This document shows positions 46,743 through 56,942 of a DNA stretch of 64,000 bases, piece after piece. Origin of the DNA: Acinetobacter sp. BY419 (GTDB lineage: Bacteria; Pseudomonadota; Gammaproteobacteria; Pseudomonadales; Moraxellaceae). The stretch lies in assembly GCF_019038395.1 (NCBI RefSeq), contig NZ_JAGFXZ010000003.1, positions 62,001 to 126,000 on the forward strand, written 5' to 3'. Position 1 is the first letter of the stretch. Every line of letters begins with the position of its first letter. A program made the position numbers and the translations under genes. Below the pieces are notes generated by a model, which saw nothing but the letters and a program-made list of their open reading frames with translations, was not told the DNA's origin and searched no databases.

Positions 46743-48470
46743 TTATTTACCTGGCTTAAAGCTGTCCTTAAGATCCAGGATACGGTTGAATACCGGTTTT
46801 TCGCTCGAATGATCGTATTGATCTGCTACAAAATAGCCTTCACGCTCAAACTGGAAACGATCTTCCGGCCGAGCTTGTGCCAATGCAGGCTCAATTACGG
46901 CCTGAACTACCTTTAATGATTCAGGGTTCAGGTTGGCCAGGAAGTCATCGCCCACTTCAGGGTCAGACTCAGTAAACAGACGGTCGTAAATACGTACTTC
47001 GGCAGGAACGCCCTTAGTCGCAGATACCCAGTGAATCACGCCTTTCACCTTACGGCCTTCCGGATTTTTGCCTAAAGTTTCAGGATCAATCGAACATTTC
47101 AGTTCTATCACTTCGCCATTTTTATCTTTAATGACTTCGTCGCATTTGATCACATAGGCATGACGCAAACGCACTTCACCGCCTGGAATCAAGCGTTTAA
47201 AGCCTTTTGGCGGCTCTTCTTCAAAGTCTTTACGGTCAATATACAGCTCGGTCGTTAATGGAATCACACGCTCGCCCATATCCACATTTGGATGACGCGA
47301 ATGAGTCAGGTCCATATCGGCTGGCAAATTGGTTAAAGTCACTTTGAGTGGATTTAACACGGCCATACCACGCGCTGCAGTATTTTCCAAAGACTGGCGA
47401 ATACAGTATTCCAGCATGGCGACATCAACAATACTGCCATCAACCTTCGACACACCGACACGCTGACAGAAATCACGCAGACCTTCAGGGGTGAAACCAC
47501 GGCGACGCATACCGACTACAGTTGGCATACGCGGATCATCCCAACCCTGAACATAGCCACCTTCAACCAGTTTACGCAGTTTACGTTTTGAGGTGATGGT
47601 GTAATCCACGTTCAAACGGCTAGATTCGTACTGACGTGGCACTGATGGCGATTTAACTTTTGCTATTACCCAGTCATAGAACGGACGATGATCCTGAAAT
47701 TCCAAGGTACACAGTGAATGCGTAACGCCTTCAATCGCATCAGATAATGGATGCGCATAGTCATACATTGGATAAATTTTCCATTTATCACCAGTCTGAT
47801 GATGTTCAGAATGCAAAATACGATACAGAATCGGATCACGCATATGTACGTTTGGTGACGTCATATCGATCTTGGCACGTAGAACCGCCTGACCTTCCGC
47901 ATATTCACCGCTACGCATTTTCTCAAAACGTTCGAGGTTTTCCGCAACCGTTGCATCACGTTGTGGCGAGTTTTTACCCGGCTCAACAAAATTACCGCGA
48001 TTTAAACGGATTTCTTCAGGTGTTTGCAAATCCACATAGGCATCACCCTGTTCAATCAGCTGAACAGCCCATATATAGAGTTGATCAAAATAGCCTGATG
48101 CATAACGAGGCTCACCATTCCAGTGAAAACCTAACCATTTCACATCATTGGCAATACCATCCACATATTCCTGCTCTTCAGCATCCGGATTGGTATCGTC
48201 AAAACGCAGGTTACACAAACCTTTAAATTCTTCAGCAATACCGAAGTTCAAGCAGATTGCTTTTACATGGCCAATATGTAAATAGCCATTCGGCTCAGGC
48301 GGAAAACGTGTCACCACCTGTTGAGTACGACCAGCAGCTAAATCATCGGTAATGACCTGACGTACAAAGTCCAAGCCAGGTTGTTGTTCTTGCTGCTGCA
48401 CTGAGTCGACTGCATTGTTCTTTTGGGTCGGGTTCTCGGGCAGAGATGTCACAACATCATTTGGCTTCAT
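46743..48470 (-). CDS. glnS: Glutaminyl-tRNA synthetase
   Basis: This class I aminoacyl-tRNA synthetase of 575 residues charges tRNA-Gln. It has the HIGH motif in [17 protein letters not shown], the KMSKS-like [11 protein letters not shown] and a C-terminal anticodon-binding beta-barrel region. A poorly conserved N-terminal extension (about 35 residues) precedes the catalytic part. The ATG at 48470 is preferred to the TTG two codons upstream; neither has a strong Shine-Dalgarno. It is a single gene with its own terminator. Confidence 0.96.
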   Translation of the reverse strand: MKPNDVVTSLPENPTQKNNAVDSVQQQEQQPGLDFVRQVITDDLAAGRTQQVVTRFPPEPNGYLHIGHVKAICLNFGIAEEFKGLCNLRFDDTNPDAEEQEYVDGIANDVKWLGFHWNGEPRYASGYFDQLYIWAVQLIEQGDAYVDLQTPEEIRLNRGNFVEPGKNSPQRDATVAENLERFEKMRSGEYAEGQAVLRAKIDMTSPNVHMRDPILYRILHSEHHQTGDKWKIYPMYDYAHPLSDAIEGVTHSLCTLEFQDHRPFYDWVIAKVKSPSVPRQYESSRLNVDYTITSKRKLRKLVEGGYVQGWDDPRMPTVVGMRRRGFTPEGLRDFCQRVGVSKVDGSIVDVAMLEYCIRQSLENTAARGMAVLNPLKVTLTNLPADMDLTHSRHPNVDMGERVIPLTTELYIDRKDFEEEPPKGFKRLIPGGEVRLRHAYVIKCDEVIKDKNGEVIELKCSIDPETLGKNPEGRKVKGVIHWVSATKGVPAEVRIYDRLFTESDPEVGDDFLANLNPESLKVVQAVIEPALAQARPEDRFQFEREGYFVADQYDHSSEKPVFNRILDLKDSFKPGK

Positions 48471-48893
48471 GATCAATCATTCACTTCTAAAGTTAAAAAG
48501 GGATTAACAAATATTCAATCGCACAAGTTGCACGTATATTCATTATCAAAGTTCCTTAGTTTAACTATAGGTGATTAATCTCTCAACCGCTAACTTACGG
48601 TATTTGATTTCAATTCACTCACTTTAAAAATTGAAAATACAATATGCTGCCCAAAACCAAAATATCAACGCGTTACTCAGCCATAAATTATTAGATTCAT
48701 GTCTATCCAAAATATAATGCTCTGTCTGGCAGCATTTGAAATGCCTTAATAAATCAACGTATAAATAAGGTATTATTTTTATGCTTTTAACAAAGAAAAT
48801 AATGTTTTTACTTGCCTAGTCGATTGTAGTTTGCTTATGCTTCACTCATTCAGAAAAAACCATGGCACTCGTCCATGATCAGGAGATTACACA
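48471..48893. other. Intergenic region between glnS and ppiB
   Basis: About 420 bp of AT-rich sequence separates the divergent glnS and ppiB genes and should contain both promoters. No ORF, tRNA or clear RNA structure was seen. A Shine-Dalgarno (AGGAG) precedes ppiB. Confidence 0.5.
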
Positions 48894-49403
48894 ATGAGTT
48901 TTCCTCAAGTCGAATTAAACACCAATAAAGGTCGTATAGTTCTTGAACTCAATGCTGAAAAAGCACCTAAAACTGTAGCTAACTTTTTAGAATATGTACG
49001 TGACGGTTTTTATGACGGCGTAATTTTCCACCGTGTGATCGATGGTTTCATGATCCAAGGTGGCGGTATGGATGAAAACTTCAAAGAAAAAGCAACACGT
49101 GATGCGATCGAAAACGAAGCAGACAACGGCTTGACCAATGAAGAAGGCACGATTGCAATGGCGCGTACCCAAGCACCACATTCTGCTTCTGCTCAGTTCT
49201 TCATTAACGTGAAAAACAACGCATTCCTGAACCATACAGGTAAAACAGCTCAGGGTTGGGGCTATGCTGTATTTGGTAAAGTGGTTGAAGGTATGGACGT
49301 TGTGAACGAAATCAAAAACGTGCGTACGGGCAATCGTGGCTACCACTCTGACGTTCCACTAGAGAACGTTGTAATTGAATCTGCAAAAATCATTTCTGAG
49401 TAA
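48894..49403 (+). CDS. ppiB: Cyclophilin-type peptidyl-prolyl isomerase (PpiB-like)
   Basis: The 169-residue cyclophilin has the core motif [19 protein letters not shown] and a Q-containing block [11 protein letters not shown], typical of active bacterial PpiB. No signal peptide is present, so it is cytoplasmic. A Shine-Dalgarno AGGAG is upstream. It precedes lpxH, with a double-hairpin repeat in the 90-bp gap. The ppiB-lpxH order occurs in other gammaproteobacteria. Confidence 0.94.
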   Translation: MSFPQVELNTNKGRIVLELNAEKAPKTVANFLEYVRDGFYDGVIFHRVIDGFMIQGGGMDENFKEKATRDAIENEADNGLTNEEGTIAMARTQAPHSASAQFFINVKNNAFLNHTGKTAQGWGYAVFGKVVEGMDVVNEIKNVRTGNRGYHSDVPLENVVIESAKIISE

Positions 49404-49405
49404 TT

Positions 49406-49477
49406 AATCTCCCTAAATTCCTCTTTACAAAAGAGGGACTTTCCTCCCTTTGTTAAAGGGAGGTTAGGAGGGATTTA
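49406..49477. repeat. Double-hairpin intergenic repeat, copy 2
   Basis: Hairpins CCTCTTT-ACA-AAAGAGG and CCTCCCTTT-GTT-AAAGGGAGG lie in a row, flanked by AATCTCCCTAA and TTAGGAGGGATT, an imperfect outer pair. The layout matches the element at 6861-6931, so the two probably belong to one dispersed family. Confidence 0.75.
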
Positions 49478-49492
49478 AAAAAGGAAAAATTT

Positions 49493-50212
49493 GTGACCTA
49501 TCTGTTTATCTCAGATTTACATTTGTCACCTGATCACCCTCGACTTGTTCGGGGGTTTTTAGATTTATTAAGTGAATATCAGGATCAAAATACCCGATTG
49601 TATATTCTGGGTGACTGGTTCAATGCCTGGCTCGGCGATGACTATACAGCTCCGTGGCTGGACGAAATTGTCGCTGCTTTAAAACAGTTTACTCAGGCTG
49701 GCAATCAGATCTATTTTCAGGCTGGCAATAGGGATTTTGTTCTCGGAAGTAAATTTTTAGCTCAATTTGGCGGCCAGCTTCTGCCGGATATAGATCAACT
49801 GACTATTGCTGGAACAAATTATCGCCTCGAACATGGCGATGCACTCTGTACAGATGACATCTCTTATCAACGCTTTAAAAAAATTATTCGTCATCCGTGG
49901 CTTTTAGGCTTCTTAAGAAAAACCCCACTTTCATTTCGCACTCGCTTGGCCGATCATTTTCGTCAGCAAAGTCATCAAGCGCAACAGTTTAAAAGTTATG
50001 AAATCATGGACGTCAATTCGCAGGCAGTTGAGCTAGCATTAACAGACGTAGATGTGCTGATCCACGGCCATACGCATCGTGCTGCCATACATCAGTTAGG
50101 TCAGAAGAAAAGAATTGTACTAGGGGATTGGAAAGAAGACAGCGCAGAGATTTTAGAAATTCAGCAAGATCAAGATCTTGAAACCCTAAAACTAAAAAAG
50201 TGGCGATATTAA
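49493..50212 (+). CDS. lpxH: LpxH, UDP-2,3-diacylglucosamine diphosphatase
   Basis: The 239-residue enzyme makes lipid X in lipid A biosynthesis, acting on the inner side of the inner membrane. The calcineurin-like metal motifs are complete: ISDLHLSPD, GDWFNAWLGDD, GNRDFVLG and HGHTHRAA. It starts with GTG at 49493, with AAGGA 7 nt upstream. The terminator begins inside the last codons and includes the stop codon in its loop. Confidence 0.95.
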   Translation: MTYLFISDLHLSPDHPRLVRGFLDLLSEYQDQNTRLYILGDWFNAWLGDDYTAPWLDEIVAALKQFTQAGNQIYFQAGNRDFVLGSKFLAQFGGQLLPDIDQLTIAGTNYRLEHGDALCTDDISYQRFKKIIRHPWLLGFLRKTPLSFRTRLADHFRQQSHQAQQFKSYEIMDVNSQAVELALTDVDVLIHGHTHRAAIHQLGQKKRIVLGDWKEDSAEILEIQQDQDLETLKLKKWRY

Positions 50213-50226
50213 TCAGCCACTTTTTT
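50194..50226 (+). terminator. Rho-independent terminator overlapping the lpxH stop codon
   Basis: An 11-bp stem (AAAAAAGTGGC / GCCACTTTTTT) spans the end of lpxH; the TAA stop (50210-50212) lies in the 11-nt loop. Confidence 0.82.
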
Positions 50227-50241
50227 ACTAAATCTTTATAC

Positions 50242-50460
50242 TTAACATAAACGATAAAGCTGGTTTACACCGGTATAGAAACTTCTACCATCAAGATTAA
50301 ACAGGATTTCTTCACCAGTTTGTAGCTGGATCATTTTTCCAACTTCCACCCAAATAAAACCATCATGGGTGTTTTGTTTGCGTTTTAACGGTACCAATTT
50401 AACATTAATTTCACCACCATTTACTGCAGTGGCGACTTTCCATTCATTTAATATATTCAA
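50242..50460 (-). CDS. Small beta-rich protein of unknown function (72 aa)
   Basis: The 72-residue protein has a pattern of alternating hydrophobic residues (INVKLVPLKRK, GFIWVEVGKMIQLQ) suggesting a small beta-domain, with no membrane segment. The family is not recognised. It is convergent with lpxH and lies just beyond its terminator. It appears genuine by composition, but evidence is limited. Confidence 0.5.
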   Translation of the reverse strand: MNILNEWKVATAVNGGEINVKLVPLKRKQNTHDGFIWVEVGKMIQLQTGEEILFNLDGRSFYTGVNQLYRLC

Positions 50461-50740
50461 AATATTTACTCATAATATGAGCTTTTTGTGACAGTTACAA
50501 AGAGATTAATAAAACCAAATTTGTATAATAATTCTGTAGTTACTAGATGTTATTCAAGCTAAAATGCTTGAACCAAAAGTGAATCACAATTAGCTAAAAA
50601 TAATAAAAGCGAGAACTATACTCGCTCGAAGTGTTCCCACTATACACTCTATTTCCGAGGAAAGCAAATATACATTGTCATTACAAACAACAATGTGACT
50701 TATTTTTTAAACCATTATTTTGCAAGTTTTATAAGCGTGA

Positions 50741-50995
50741 CTATCTACGATAGATATAACCCGATTTTAAATATTTTACAATAAAGATCATAGACATTAA
50801 GCTTAGCACCAAGAATAGAAAGTTCCATTCTCCTGTTTTCTGATAATTCACAATAAAAACAACACTAGTTAAAACTGCAAATAGAATATGAATAATGAAA
50901 AAAGCCTTCTGTGCTCGTTGCTGTCTTTGCTGGCGCTTATTCTCTAAAATGCTTTGCTTTTCTTGTAAAAATTGTTCCGCTTCCTGGAGGTTCAT
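50741..50995 (-). CDS. Small two-helix membrane protein (84 aa)
   Basis: I prefer the ATG at 50995 (MNLQEAEQFLQEKQ); the frame is open back to 51082, which would add 29 residues. The short form has a basic coiled-coil N-terminus (QRQQRAQKAF) and two hydrophobic helices (FIIHILFAVLTSVVFIV and LFLVLSLMSMIFIV). Function and family are unknown. It follows the HpaI-type aldolase gene, with its longer frame starting 18 nt after that stop codon. Confidence 0.55.
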   Translation of the reverse strand: MNLQEAEQFLQEKQSILENKRQQRQQRAQKAFFIIHILFAVLTSVVFIVNYQKTGEWNFLFLVLSLMSMIFIVKYLKSGYIYRR

Positions 50996-51099
50996 TATCG
51001 TCTTCTTATGTCTGAATGAATACATTATCCTAAAACCTCCCTGATTAAAAATAAACCAGAAAAGTCTATTTAACCTATTCATTCAGATCTACTTTATGA

Positions 51100-51894
51100 T
51101 TAATAGCCGCCTGGCGAGTCAATAACATTTACATCCGTTTTATATTTTCCTAGCAGCTCACGTAATGAGTTCATCAAAACGCTGGTATCGACTCCCACTG
51201 CGACAAATTCAGTGCCGAGTTCCAGATATTTTTGAGTCACGTCATATTGGGTCGATAGAATTCCGGCAGCCTTACCTGAAGCACGAATCCGTTGAATCGC
51301 ATCTACGACTGCTGCTTGTACTTGCGGATGATTTGGATCACCTTGAAAGCCCATGGTAGCAGACAAATCTACAGCACCAATAAATACCCCATCAATCCCG
51401 TCGATTTGGAGAATAGCGTCTAGATTTTTCAGCCCCGTCACTGATTCAATCTGGATGAGCAAACAGATTTCCTCATGTGCCGTCTGATAATAATTCGGAA
51501 TGCTGTTCCAGCGAGTAGCACGTGCCAGCGCAGCGCCCACGCCACGAATCCCTTCAGGTGGATAACGCACTGCTTTAACCATCAATTCGGCCTGTTCGAC
51601 GGTTTCTATCATCGGAATCAGCAGTGTTTGTGCACCAATATCAAGGAGCTGCTTGATCAGTTGCACACTGCCAATTGGCGGACGCACCACAGCCTGCGAG
51701 GGATATGCAGCAATACTTTGCAGTTGCGACAAGGTGGTTCTCAAATCACTCGGCGCATGTTCACCGTCAATCAGCAACCAGTCATATCCGGCATTTGCTG
51801 CAATCTCGGTGCCGTACGCATCCGCCAGTCCAATCCATAAGCCAATTTGCTGCTGGGTTTTAAGTTTGTGTTTAAAATAGTTGGTAACTTGCAT
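51100..51894 (-). CDS. HpcH/HpaI-family aldolase
   Basis: The 264-residue protein matches class II 2-oxo-hydroxyacid aldolases: LLIDGEHAPSDL (catalytic His), AVVRPPIGS (Arg), IQIESVTGLKN (metal Glu) and FIGAVDLSATMGF (metal Asp). In the reference pathway HpaI cleaves 4-hydroxy-2-oxoheptanedioate, but no hpa genes are nearby, so the substrate is open. It is leftward, with a 240-bp promoter region shared with divergent nfsB. Confidence 0.88.
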   Translation of the reverse strand: MQVTNYFKHKLKTQQQIGLWIGLADAYGTEIAANAGYDWLLIDGEHAPSDLRTTLSQLQSIAAYPSQAVVRPPIGSVQLIKQLLDIGAQTLLIPMIETVEQAELMVKAVRYPPEGIRGVGAALARATRWNSIPNYYQTAHEEICLLIQIESVTGLKNLDAILQIDGIDGVFIGAVDLSATMGFQGDPNHPQVQAAVVDAIQRIRASGKAAGILSTQYDVTQKYLELGTEFVAVGVDTSVLMNSLRELLGKYKTDVNVIDSPGGY

Positions 51895-52138
51895 CCGCTA
51901 ACCTATTTGCACGTTGCTGGCGATGCCTCTTATTAAACGCTTCTCGCTTAAAAGTGCCAATAGACAAAAACTGGATTTTAATATGATTTAACTCTAAGTT
52001 TTGCCTGAATCTGGCTCAGGCTCATTTTAGAACAGGTTTTGCCTGATACTTTTTTTCTTGTAATAATCTGTGGATATGAAAAATGTATATATTTAAAACC
52101 TCTACCCGCTGTTTATTTATAAAGATTGGAGTCCATTA

Positions 52139-52792
52139 ATGGATTTACTCAAGATCACCCAGACCCGCTATACCACTAAAGCCTATGATCCTAGCAAGAA
52201 AATCCCCGCAGATCAGTTTGAACGCCTATTGGAAATTTTGCGTCTTGCACCCTCTTCGATCAATATTCAGCCCTGGCATTTTTTTATTGCCGATCATGAT
52301 GCAGCCAAACAGCGTCTTGCCAAAGCTTTGGTCGGTACTTATGCCTACAATGCCCCCAAAGTTCTGGATTCTTCACATACTATTCTATTCTGTACCAAAG
52401 CCGATATTAATGAGTTACATCTGGAAAAATTATTGAACCGCGATGATCTCAGTGGCCGTTTTAAAGATGAATCAGCCAAAGAAGGTCAGAAAAACACCCG
52501 TGCAGGTTATATTCATTATTATCGGAATGAAAAAGGTGATATTCAGCGCTGGGCTGAAAACCAGACCTTTATAGCACTTGGCCAGATGCTCCTGGCTGCC
52601 GGAATTGAAGGTATAGATGCCACACCGATTGGCGGTTTTGATGAAGATATTATCCGTGAAGAATTACAGCTTGCAGAACAGGGTTTGATCCCTTCTGTAT
52701 TGCTGACTTTAGGCTATCGCAGTGAAAATGACTTCAATGCCAAACTGCCTAAATCCCGCCTTTCCGCCGAAGATATTTTCACCAAACTGTAA
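52139..52792 (+). CDS. nfsB: NfsB-type oxygen-insensitive NAD(P)H nitroreductase
   Basis: The 217-residue FMN flavoenzyme has RYTTKAYDPSKKIP at the N-terminus, the FMN-binding APSSINIQPWHFFI and a C-terminal GIDATPIGGFDEDII segment, as in NfsB/dihydropteridine reductase-like enzymes. It reduces nitroaromatics and quinones. GGAG precedes the ATG. An imperfect GC-rich hairpin follows the stop codon and may be a weak terminator. Confidence 0.9.
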   Translation: MDLLKITQTRYTTKAYDPSKKIPADQFERLLEILRLAPSSINIQPWHFFIADHDAAKQRLAKALVGTYAYNAPKVLDSSHTILFCTKADINELHLEKLLNRDDLSGRFKDESAKEGQKNTRAGYIHYYRNEKGDIQRWAENQTFIALGQMLLAAGIEGIDATPIGGFDEDIIREELQLAEQGLIPSVLLTLGYRSENDFNAKLPKSRLSAEDIFTKL

Positions 52793-52896
52793 GGATTTTA
52801 TGCTATAAAAGGGGCCAAGCGCCCTTTCCATATCAATTCGGGCCTATTTTTTCTTTATTTAATTACCACCCACTAAAATAATAATAGAGGCTATCT

Positions 52897-53124
52897 ATGT
52901 CGCTCCTTACATCCAAATCCCTGAAATTTGAATGCCCCCATTGCGATAAAATTTATCTCCAGCATTATAAAGATCAACAGCATCGTTACCCGCATTGTCC
53001 AGACTGCCAACAGGCGGGTTTACTGCTTGGACTGGCCGAAGCAGAAGACCTGCTGCGACATCCGATTGAATTTGCATCTTCCTATGTTAAGCAGACATTG
53101 CATAAGCTAGGCAAATCACACTAG
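52897..53124 (+). CDS. Small zinc-ribbon protein (75 aa)
   Basis: The protein has two CxxC pairs, CPHCDK and CPDCQQ, 17 residues apart, likely forming one zinc ribbon. A short helical C-terminus (FASSYVKQTLHKLGK) follows. The function is unknown; it may bind nucleic acid or protein. Its last 38 bp overlap the 3' end of the opposing EamA gene, so the tails are read on both strands. Confidence 0.7.
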   Translation: MSLLTSKSLKFECPHCDKIYLQHYKDQQHRYPHCPDCQQAGLLLGLAEAEDLLRHPIEFASSYVKQTLHKLGKSH

Positions 53125-53941
53125 TCAACCCTAGCAGCAATCCCATGGTACTTGCAGGTTTCAGTCGCTCTTTAAAGAAGACCAGACCTGCAATTACACC
53201 AAAAACCACCACCAGAATATTCATGCCGGCAAAAACGATCGCAGGTGAATCCTTGAGCAGCATATGGGCTTTGACATAAAAAGCAATATTGGCAAAATTC
53301 AGGACACCTAATAACAGACCAGAGCCTATATTCTGCATCGAACCCAAACTTTTATACTTAAGCAACAGATAGCCCATTGAAATAACCAGGGCGCAGACAA
53401 ACATCAAATTCAGCGCAACGGTGAATTGTAAACCCAGGCTGGTCGTATATTTCAGCAATACATCAATCAGCGCATAACCGACCCAGACCAAGCCCAGATA
53501 CAACATGCCCTGACTGCCCTGTCCCGCACTTTGCCGATGTGAAAACAGGATGCACAGCACTGCACCAATACCCAAGGCGATACCGAGTATTTTCAGCTGA
53601 TTAAACTGTTCCTGAAAAATAAAATAAGCAGCAGCAAGCGACAAAACTACAGAAAGTCGCTGGGCAATTTCTGTTTTTAAAATACCGGCAGTTTGCAAAG
53701 CCTTGGCCAGAAACAGGAATACACTGGGAAGTAAAATCCCAAGGGCTAGAATGAGTAGCCAAGGGGTCTGGGTCATTGAAATATGCTGAATATCAGGCTT
53801 GAACCAGAAAAAGCACAATAGACTGGCTGTCGCATAATTCCAGCTAATCATGTGGATCGGGCTCAGACCCTTGTTTTTAGCGACTTTTAATAATATTGAT
53901 ACCGCAACACTACATAGTGCTGCTGCAAAAATCAGTTCCAT
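53087..53941 (-). CDS. EamA-type (DMT superfamily) transporter
   Basis: The 284-residue protein has about ten transmembrane helices in two EamA-like halves, with motifs such as TEIAQRLSVVLSLAAAY in the first and a closing VVFGVIAGLVFFKERLKP in the second. Substrate unknown; the family exports small metabolites. Its 3' end overlaps the small zinc-ribbon gene by 38 bp on the opposite strand. An fba terminator lies just upstream. Confidence 0.85.
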   Translation of the reverse strand: MELIFAAALCSVAVSILLKVAKNKGLSPIHMISWNYATASLLCFFWFKPDIQHISMTQTPWLLILALGILLPSVFLFLAKALQTAGILKTEIAQRLSVVLSLAAAYFIFQEQFNQLKILGIALGIGAVLCILFSHRQSAGQGSQGMLYLGLVWVGYALIDVLLKYTTSLGLQFTVALNLMFVCALVISMGYLLLKYKSLGSMQNIGSGLLLGVLNFANIAFYVKAHMLLKDSPAIVFAGMNILVVVFGVIAGLVFFKERLKPASTMGLLLGLTSVICLAYAMSA

Positions 53942-53975
53942 ATGCTGCTCTTATTCTTGATCTTTATTTGTTTAC

Positions 53976-54007
53976 AAAAAAGCCCACAATCGCTGTGGGC
54001 TTTTTTT
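53976..54007 (-). terminator. Rho-independent terminator of fba
   Basis: A 13-bp stem (AAAAAAGCCCACA / TGTGGGCTTTTTT) follows the fba stop codon on the - strand. Confidence 0.88.
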
Positions 54008-54026
54008 ATAAATGATTCACTGGGAA

Positions 54027-55064
54027 TTATTTATAGTATGACACCATTTTCTCTAGAGAAATTGGGCGAATCTTGTCTGCATTACCAGCAGTACCAAATG
54101 CTTCGTAACGATCTACACAGATTTGCTTCATCGCATCTACAGTTGCGCTGAAGAATTTACGTGGATCGAATTCGCTTGGTTTTTCTGCCATCATACGACG
54201 CATTGCACCGGTAGACGCTAAACGCAGGTCTGTATCGATGTTGATCTTGCGCACACCGTGTTTGATCGCTTCAACCAGCTGTTCAACCGGAACACCGTAA
54301 GTTTCCTTGATGTCGCCGCCATACTGGTTAATTACTGCCAGCCACTCTTGTGGTACAGAGCTTGAACCGTGCATAACCAGATGCGTATTCGGAAGTGCTG
54401 CATGAATTTCTTTAATGCGGTCAATTGCCAGAATATCACCTGTAGGTGGACGCGTGAACTTGTACGCACCGTGTGAAGTACCTACTGCAATCGCAAGCGC
54501 ATCCACATTGGTATCAGCAACGAAGCTACGTGCTTCTTCAACTGAAGTCAGAAGTTGAGAATGGTCTAGTACACCTTCTGCGCCTACGCCATCCTCTTCA
54601 CCTGCCATACCTGTTTCAAGGCTACCCAAACAGCCGATTTCACCTTCTACAGACACGCCACATGCATGTGCCATTTGAACTGTACGGCGAGTCACATCAA
54701 CATTATATTCATATGATGTTGGCGTTTTACCATCTTCACCAAGTGAACCATCCATCATGACCGATGAAAAGCCCAACTGGATTGAACGTTGGCAAATGTC
54801 AGGGCTGGTTCCGTGGTCTTGGTGCATTACCACTGGAATATGTGGCCATTCTTCAATTGCAGCCAAAATCAGGTGACGCAAGAACGGAGCCCCTGCATAT
54901 TTACGCGCACCCGCAGATGCTTGTACGATAACAGGTGAATTGGTTGCATCTGCTGCAAGCATAATTGCACGCATTTGTTCTAAGTTGTTTACGTTAAATG
55001 CTGGTACGCCGTAAGCATGTTCGCCGGCGTGATCCAAGAGCTGGCGCAATGAAATAAGAGCCAT
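54027..55064 (-). CDS. fba: Class II fructose-1,6-bisphosphate aldolase
   Basis: The 345-residue zinc enzyme has [10 protein letters not shown] (metal His and Asp), [10 protein letters not shown] and [10 protein letters not shown] in the active site, HGAYKFTRP and [13 protein letters not shown], typical of class IIB bacterial aldolases. It links fructose bisphosphate to triose phosphates, acting with pgk nearby in glycolysis or gluconeogenesis. It is separated from the lipoprotein gene by about 120 bp and that gene's terminator, so it is probably its own unit. Confidence 0.96.
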   Translation of the reverse strand: MALISLRQLLDHAGEHAYGVPAFNVNNLEQMRAIMLAADATNSPVIVQASAGARKYAGAPFLRHLILAAIEEWPHIPVVMHQDHGTSPDICQRSIQLGFSSVMMDGSLGEDGKTPTSYEYNVDVTRRTVQMAHACGVSVEGEIGCLGSLETGMAGEEDGVGAEGVLDHSQLLTSVEEARSFVADTNVDALAIAVGTSHGAYKFTRPPTGDILAIDRIKEIHAALPNTHLVMHGSSSVPQEWLAVINQYGGDIKETYGVPVEQLVEAIKHGVRKINIDTDLRLASTGAMRRMMAEKPSEFDPRKFFSATVDAMKQICVDRYEAFGTAGNADKIRPISLEKMVSYYK

Positions 55065-55140
55065 AATATCCTCCCAGTGAATGCCACATATTCTACATGC
55101 TCAAAGGTTTCAATTCAGCAACAAATAACACTATTTAAAA

Positions 55141-55166
55141 AAAATCCCTGCTTTTGCAGGGATTTT
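55141..55166 (-). terminator. Rho-independent terminator of the lipoprotein gene
   Basis: A stem AAAATCCCTGC / GCAGGGATTTT with a TTTT loop lies just past the 93-aa lipoprotein stop codon on the - strand. Confidence 0.85.
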
Positions 55167-55183
55167 GTATCGCATGAACATGA

Positions 55184-55465
55184 TTAAGGTGCTACAGGTT
55201 CTGAAGTCGCGGCGACTGACTTGTCTGCAGTCGCTTCATCTGCAGGTGCATTGGCAATTTCAGCTGGAATATCAGTATTTTTTTCATCCAAAACTGGCTG
55301 GTCAATGGCATCAATTGCCGCTTGCTGTTCCGGACTTACCTTTTGATCCGCGATTGCTGTAGATTTTTCTGCTTCCGCAACTGGTGCGCTTTCCTGTTTT
55401 GTACAAGCAGTGAGTGCCAGAGAGGCTGCCAATAATACTGCGACAGTGAGCTGTTTTTTCATCAC
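55184..55465 (-). CDS. Small Ala/Glu-rich lipoprotein (93 aa)
   Basis: A lipoprotein signal with lipobox SLALTAC (Cys at residue 21) precedes an acidic, Ala/Pro-rich tail of about 70 residues with low-complexity repeats such as EAEK and ADEATADKS. It is predicted to be attached to a membrane and probably intrinsically disordered. Function unknown. It lies between pgk and fba, but with terminators on both sides it is likely transcribed alone. Confidence 0.75.
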   Translation of the reverse strand: MMKKQLTVAVLLAASLALTACTKQESAPVAEAEKSTAIADQKVSPEQQAAIDAIDQPVLDEKNTDIPAEIANAPADEATADKSVAATSEPVAP

Positions 55466-55574
55466 GTGATCTCGTCATTTGGTGATTTAATATCTGCATC
55501 TTATGACAGATTTATTGCATTTTAATGACGAAGCCATGAATGACGATTGATCTCTTTCAACAAAATGACATAAA

Positions 55575-55599
55575 AAAAGCTGGCACTAGGCCAGCTTTT
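55575..55599 (-). terminator. Rho-independent terminator of pgk
   Basis: A stem AAAAGCTGGC / GCCAGCTTTT with an ACTAG loop lies next to the pgk stop codon on the - strand, followed there by a T-run. Confidence 0.85.
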
Positions 55600-55615
55600 A
55601 GCTGAAGACATGCAA

Positions 55616-56803
55616 TTAAGCACGTTCCAGGAGCACAGCAACTGCAGGAAGTGTTTTACCTTCAACGAATTCAAGGAATGCACCACCACCAGTCGAGATA
55701 TAGCCAATTTTGTCAGCCACTTCGTATTTATCAATCGCAGCAAGTGTGTCACCACCGCCCGCAATCGAGAAACCTTCCGATTCAGCAATCGCTAAAGATA
55801 AAGTCTTGGTGCCTTCACCGAATTGATCCACTTCAAATACGCCCACCGGACCATTCCAAAGAATTGTTTTAGAGGTTTTTAAAATTTCTGCAAAGGCTTT
55901 CGCAGTTTCTGGACCTACATCCAGAATCATGTCGTTATCAGCAACATCAGCAACGTTTTTTACAGTTGCTTTCGCAGTAGCCAATGAACCGAGGAAATCC
56001 TCAAAATTGATTTCAGAGGCATCAGCAACGACCACGTCAGTTGGAAGCGGGACTGATACTTTTGCAGCAATGGCTTTTGCTGTGTCGATCAAATCTTTTT
56101 CACAGAGTGACTTGCCGACGTTATAACCTGCCGCAGCAAGGAAAGTATTGGCAATACCACCACCGACGATCAATTGATCACAGATGTCCGAGAGTGAAGT
56201 TAATACGTCTAGTTTAGTAGACACCTTAGAACCCGCAACAATCGCCACCATTGGCTTTTCTGGAGTTTTTAACGCACGACCCAGCGCATCAAGTTCAGCA
56301 GCCAGTAAAGGACCTGCAGCCGCGACTTTCGCTAAACGCGCCACACCTTCAGTTGATGCTTCTGCACGGTGGGCTGTACCAAAGGCATCCATCACAAATA
56401 CGTCACACAGCGCTGCATATTTCGCTGCAAGTTCAGGGTTGTTTTTCTTTTCACCCACGTTAAAACGGCAGTTTTCAAGTAGAACCACTTGACCCGGCTG
56501 AACTTCAACGCCCTCTAGATAGTCTGTGAACAGCTTCACTTCCTGACCCAAGGCTTCTGTTAGATAAGCAGCAACAGGTGCAAGAGACTGTTCAGCTTTA
56601 GGCTCACCTTCAACTGGACGACCAAGGTGAGAATACACCATTACTGCAGCACCTTTTTCAAGTGCTGTTTTAATGGTTGGCAATGCTGCACGAAGACGCG
56701 CATCGCTGGTGATCACACCATTTTTAACAGGAACGTTTAAATCTTCACGGATCAGAACACGTTTACCTGCTAAATCGAGGTCAGTCATACGCTGAAAGTT
56801 CAT
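55616..56803 (-). CDS. pgk: Phosphoglycerate kinase
   Basis: The 395-residue enzyme transfers phosphate between 1,3-bisphosphoglycerate and ATP. Visible motifs are [14 protein letters not shown] at the N-terminus, YSHLGRP, the hinge region and the nucleotide-binding [15 protein letters not shown] with TGGGAFLEF near the C-terminus. The start codon is the ATG at 56803. Upstream lies a divergent DUF2237-Maf pair. Confidence 0.97.
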   Translation of the reverse strand: MNFQRMTDLDLAGKRVLIREDLNVPVKNGVITSDARLRAALPTIKTALEKGAAVMVYSHLGRPVEGEPKAEQSLAPVAAYLTEALGQEVKLFTDYLEGVEVQPGQVVLLENCRFNVGEKKNNPELAAKYAALCDVFVMDAFGTAHRAEASTEGVARLAKVAAAGPLLAAELDALGRALKTPEKPMVAIVAGSKVSTKLDVLTSLSDICDQLIVGGGIANTFLAAAGYNVGKSLCEKDLIDTAKAIAAKVSVPLPTDVVVADASEINFEDFLGSLATAKATVKNVADVADNDMILDVGPETAKAFAEILKTSKTILWNGPVGVFEVDQFGEGTKTLSLAIAESEGFSIAGGGDTLAAIDKYEVADKIGYISTGGGAFLEFVEGKTLPAVAVLLERA

Positions 56804-56942
56804 GTAGAGCTCACTTTATAGATATTAAAACCAGCCGATTTTAAATGATTATGCAGAAAAAGGTTAGCATCTTTTGCAGAAAACATTATGAATGCCAAAG
56901 TTTTGTTATGATAGAAAAAAGCCTCTTTCAGATTCAGTGCCT

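Noticed and set aside
50580-50700. Possible small RNA or terminator hairpins (GCGAG...CTCGC and ACATTGT...ACAATGT)
   Set aside because: The stems are short with large loops, and no promoter or neighbouring gene end clearly needs them.
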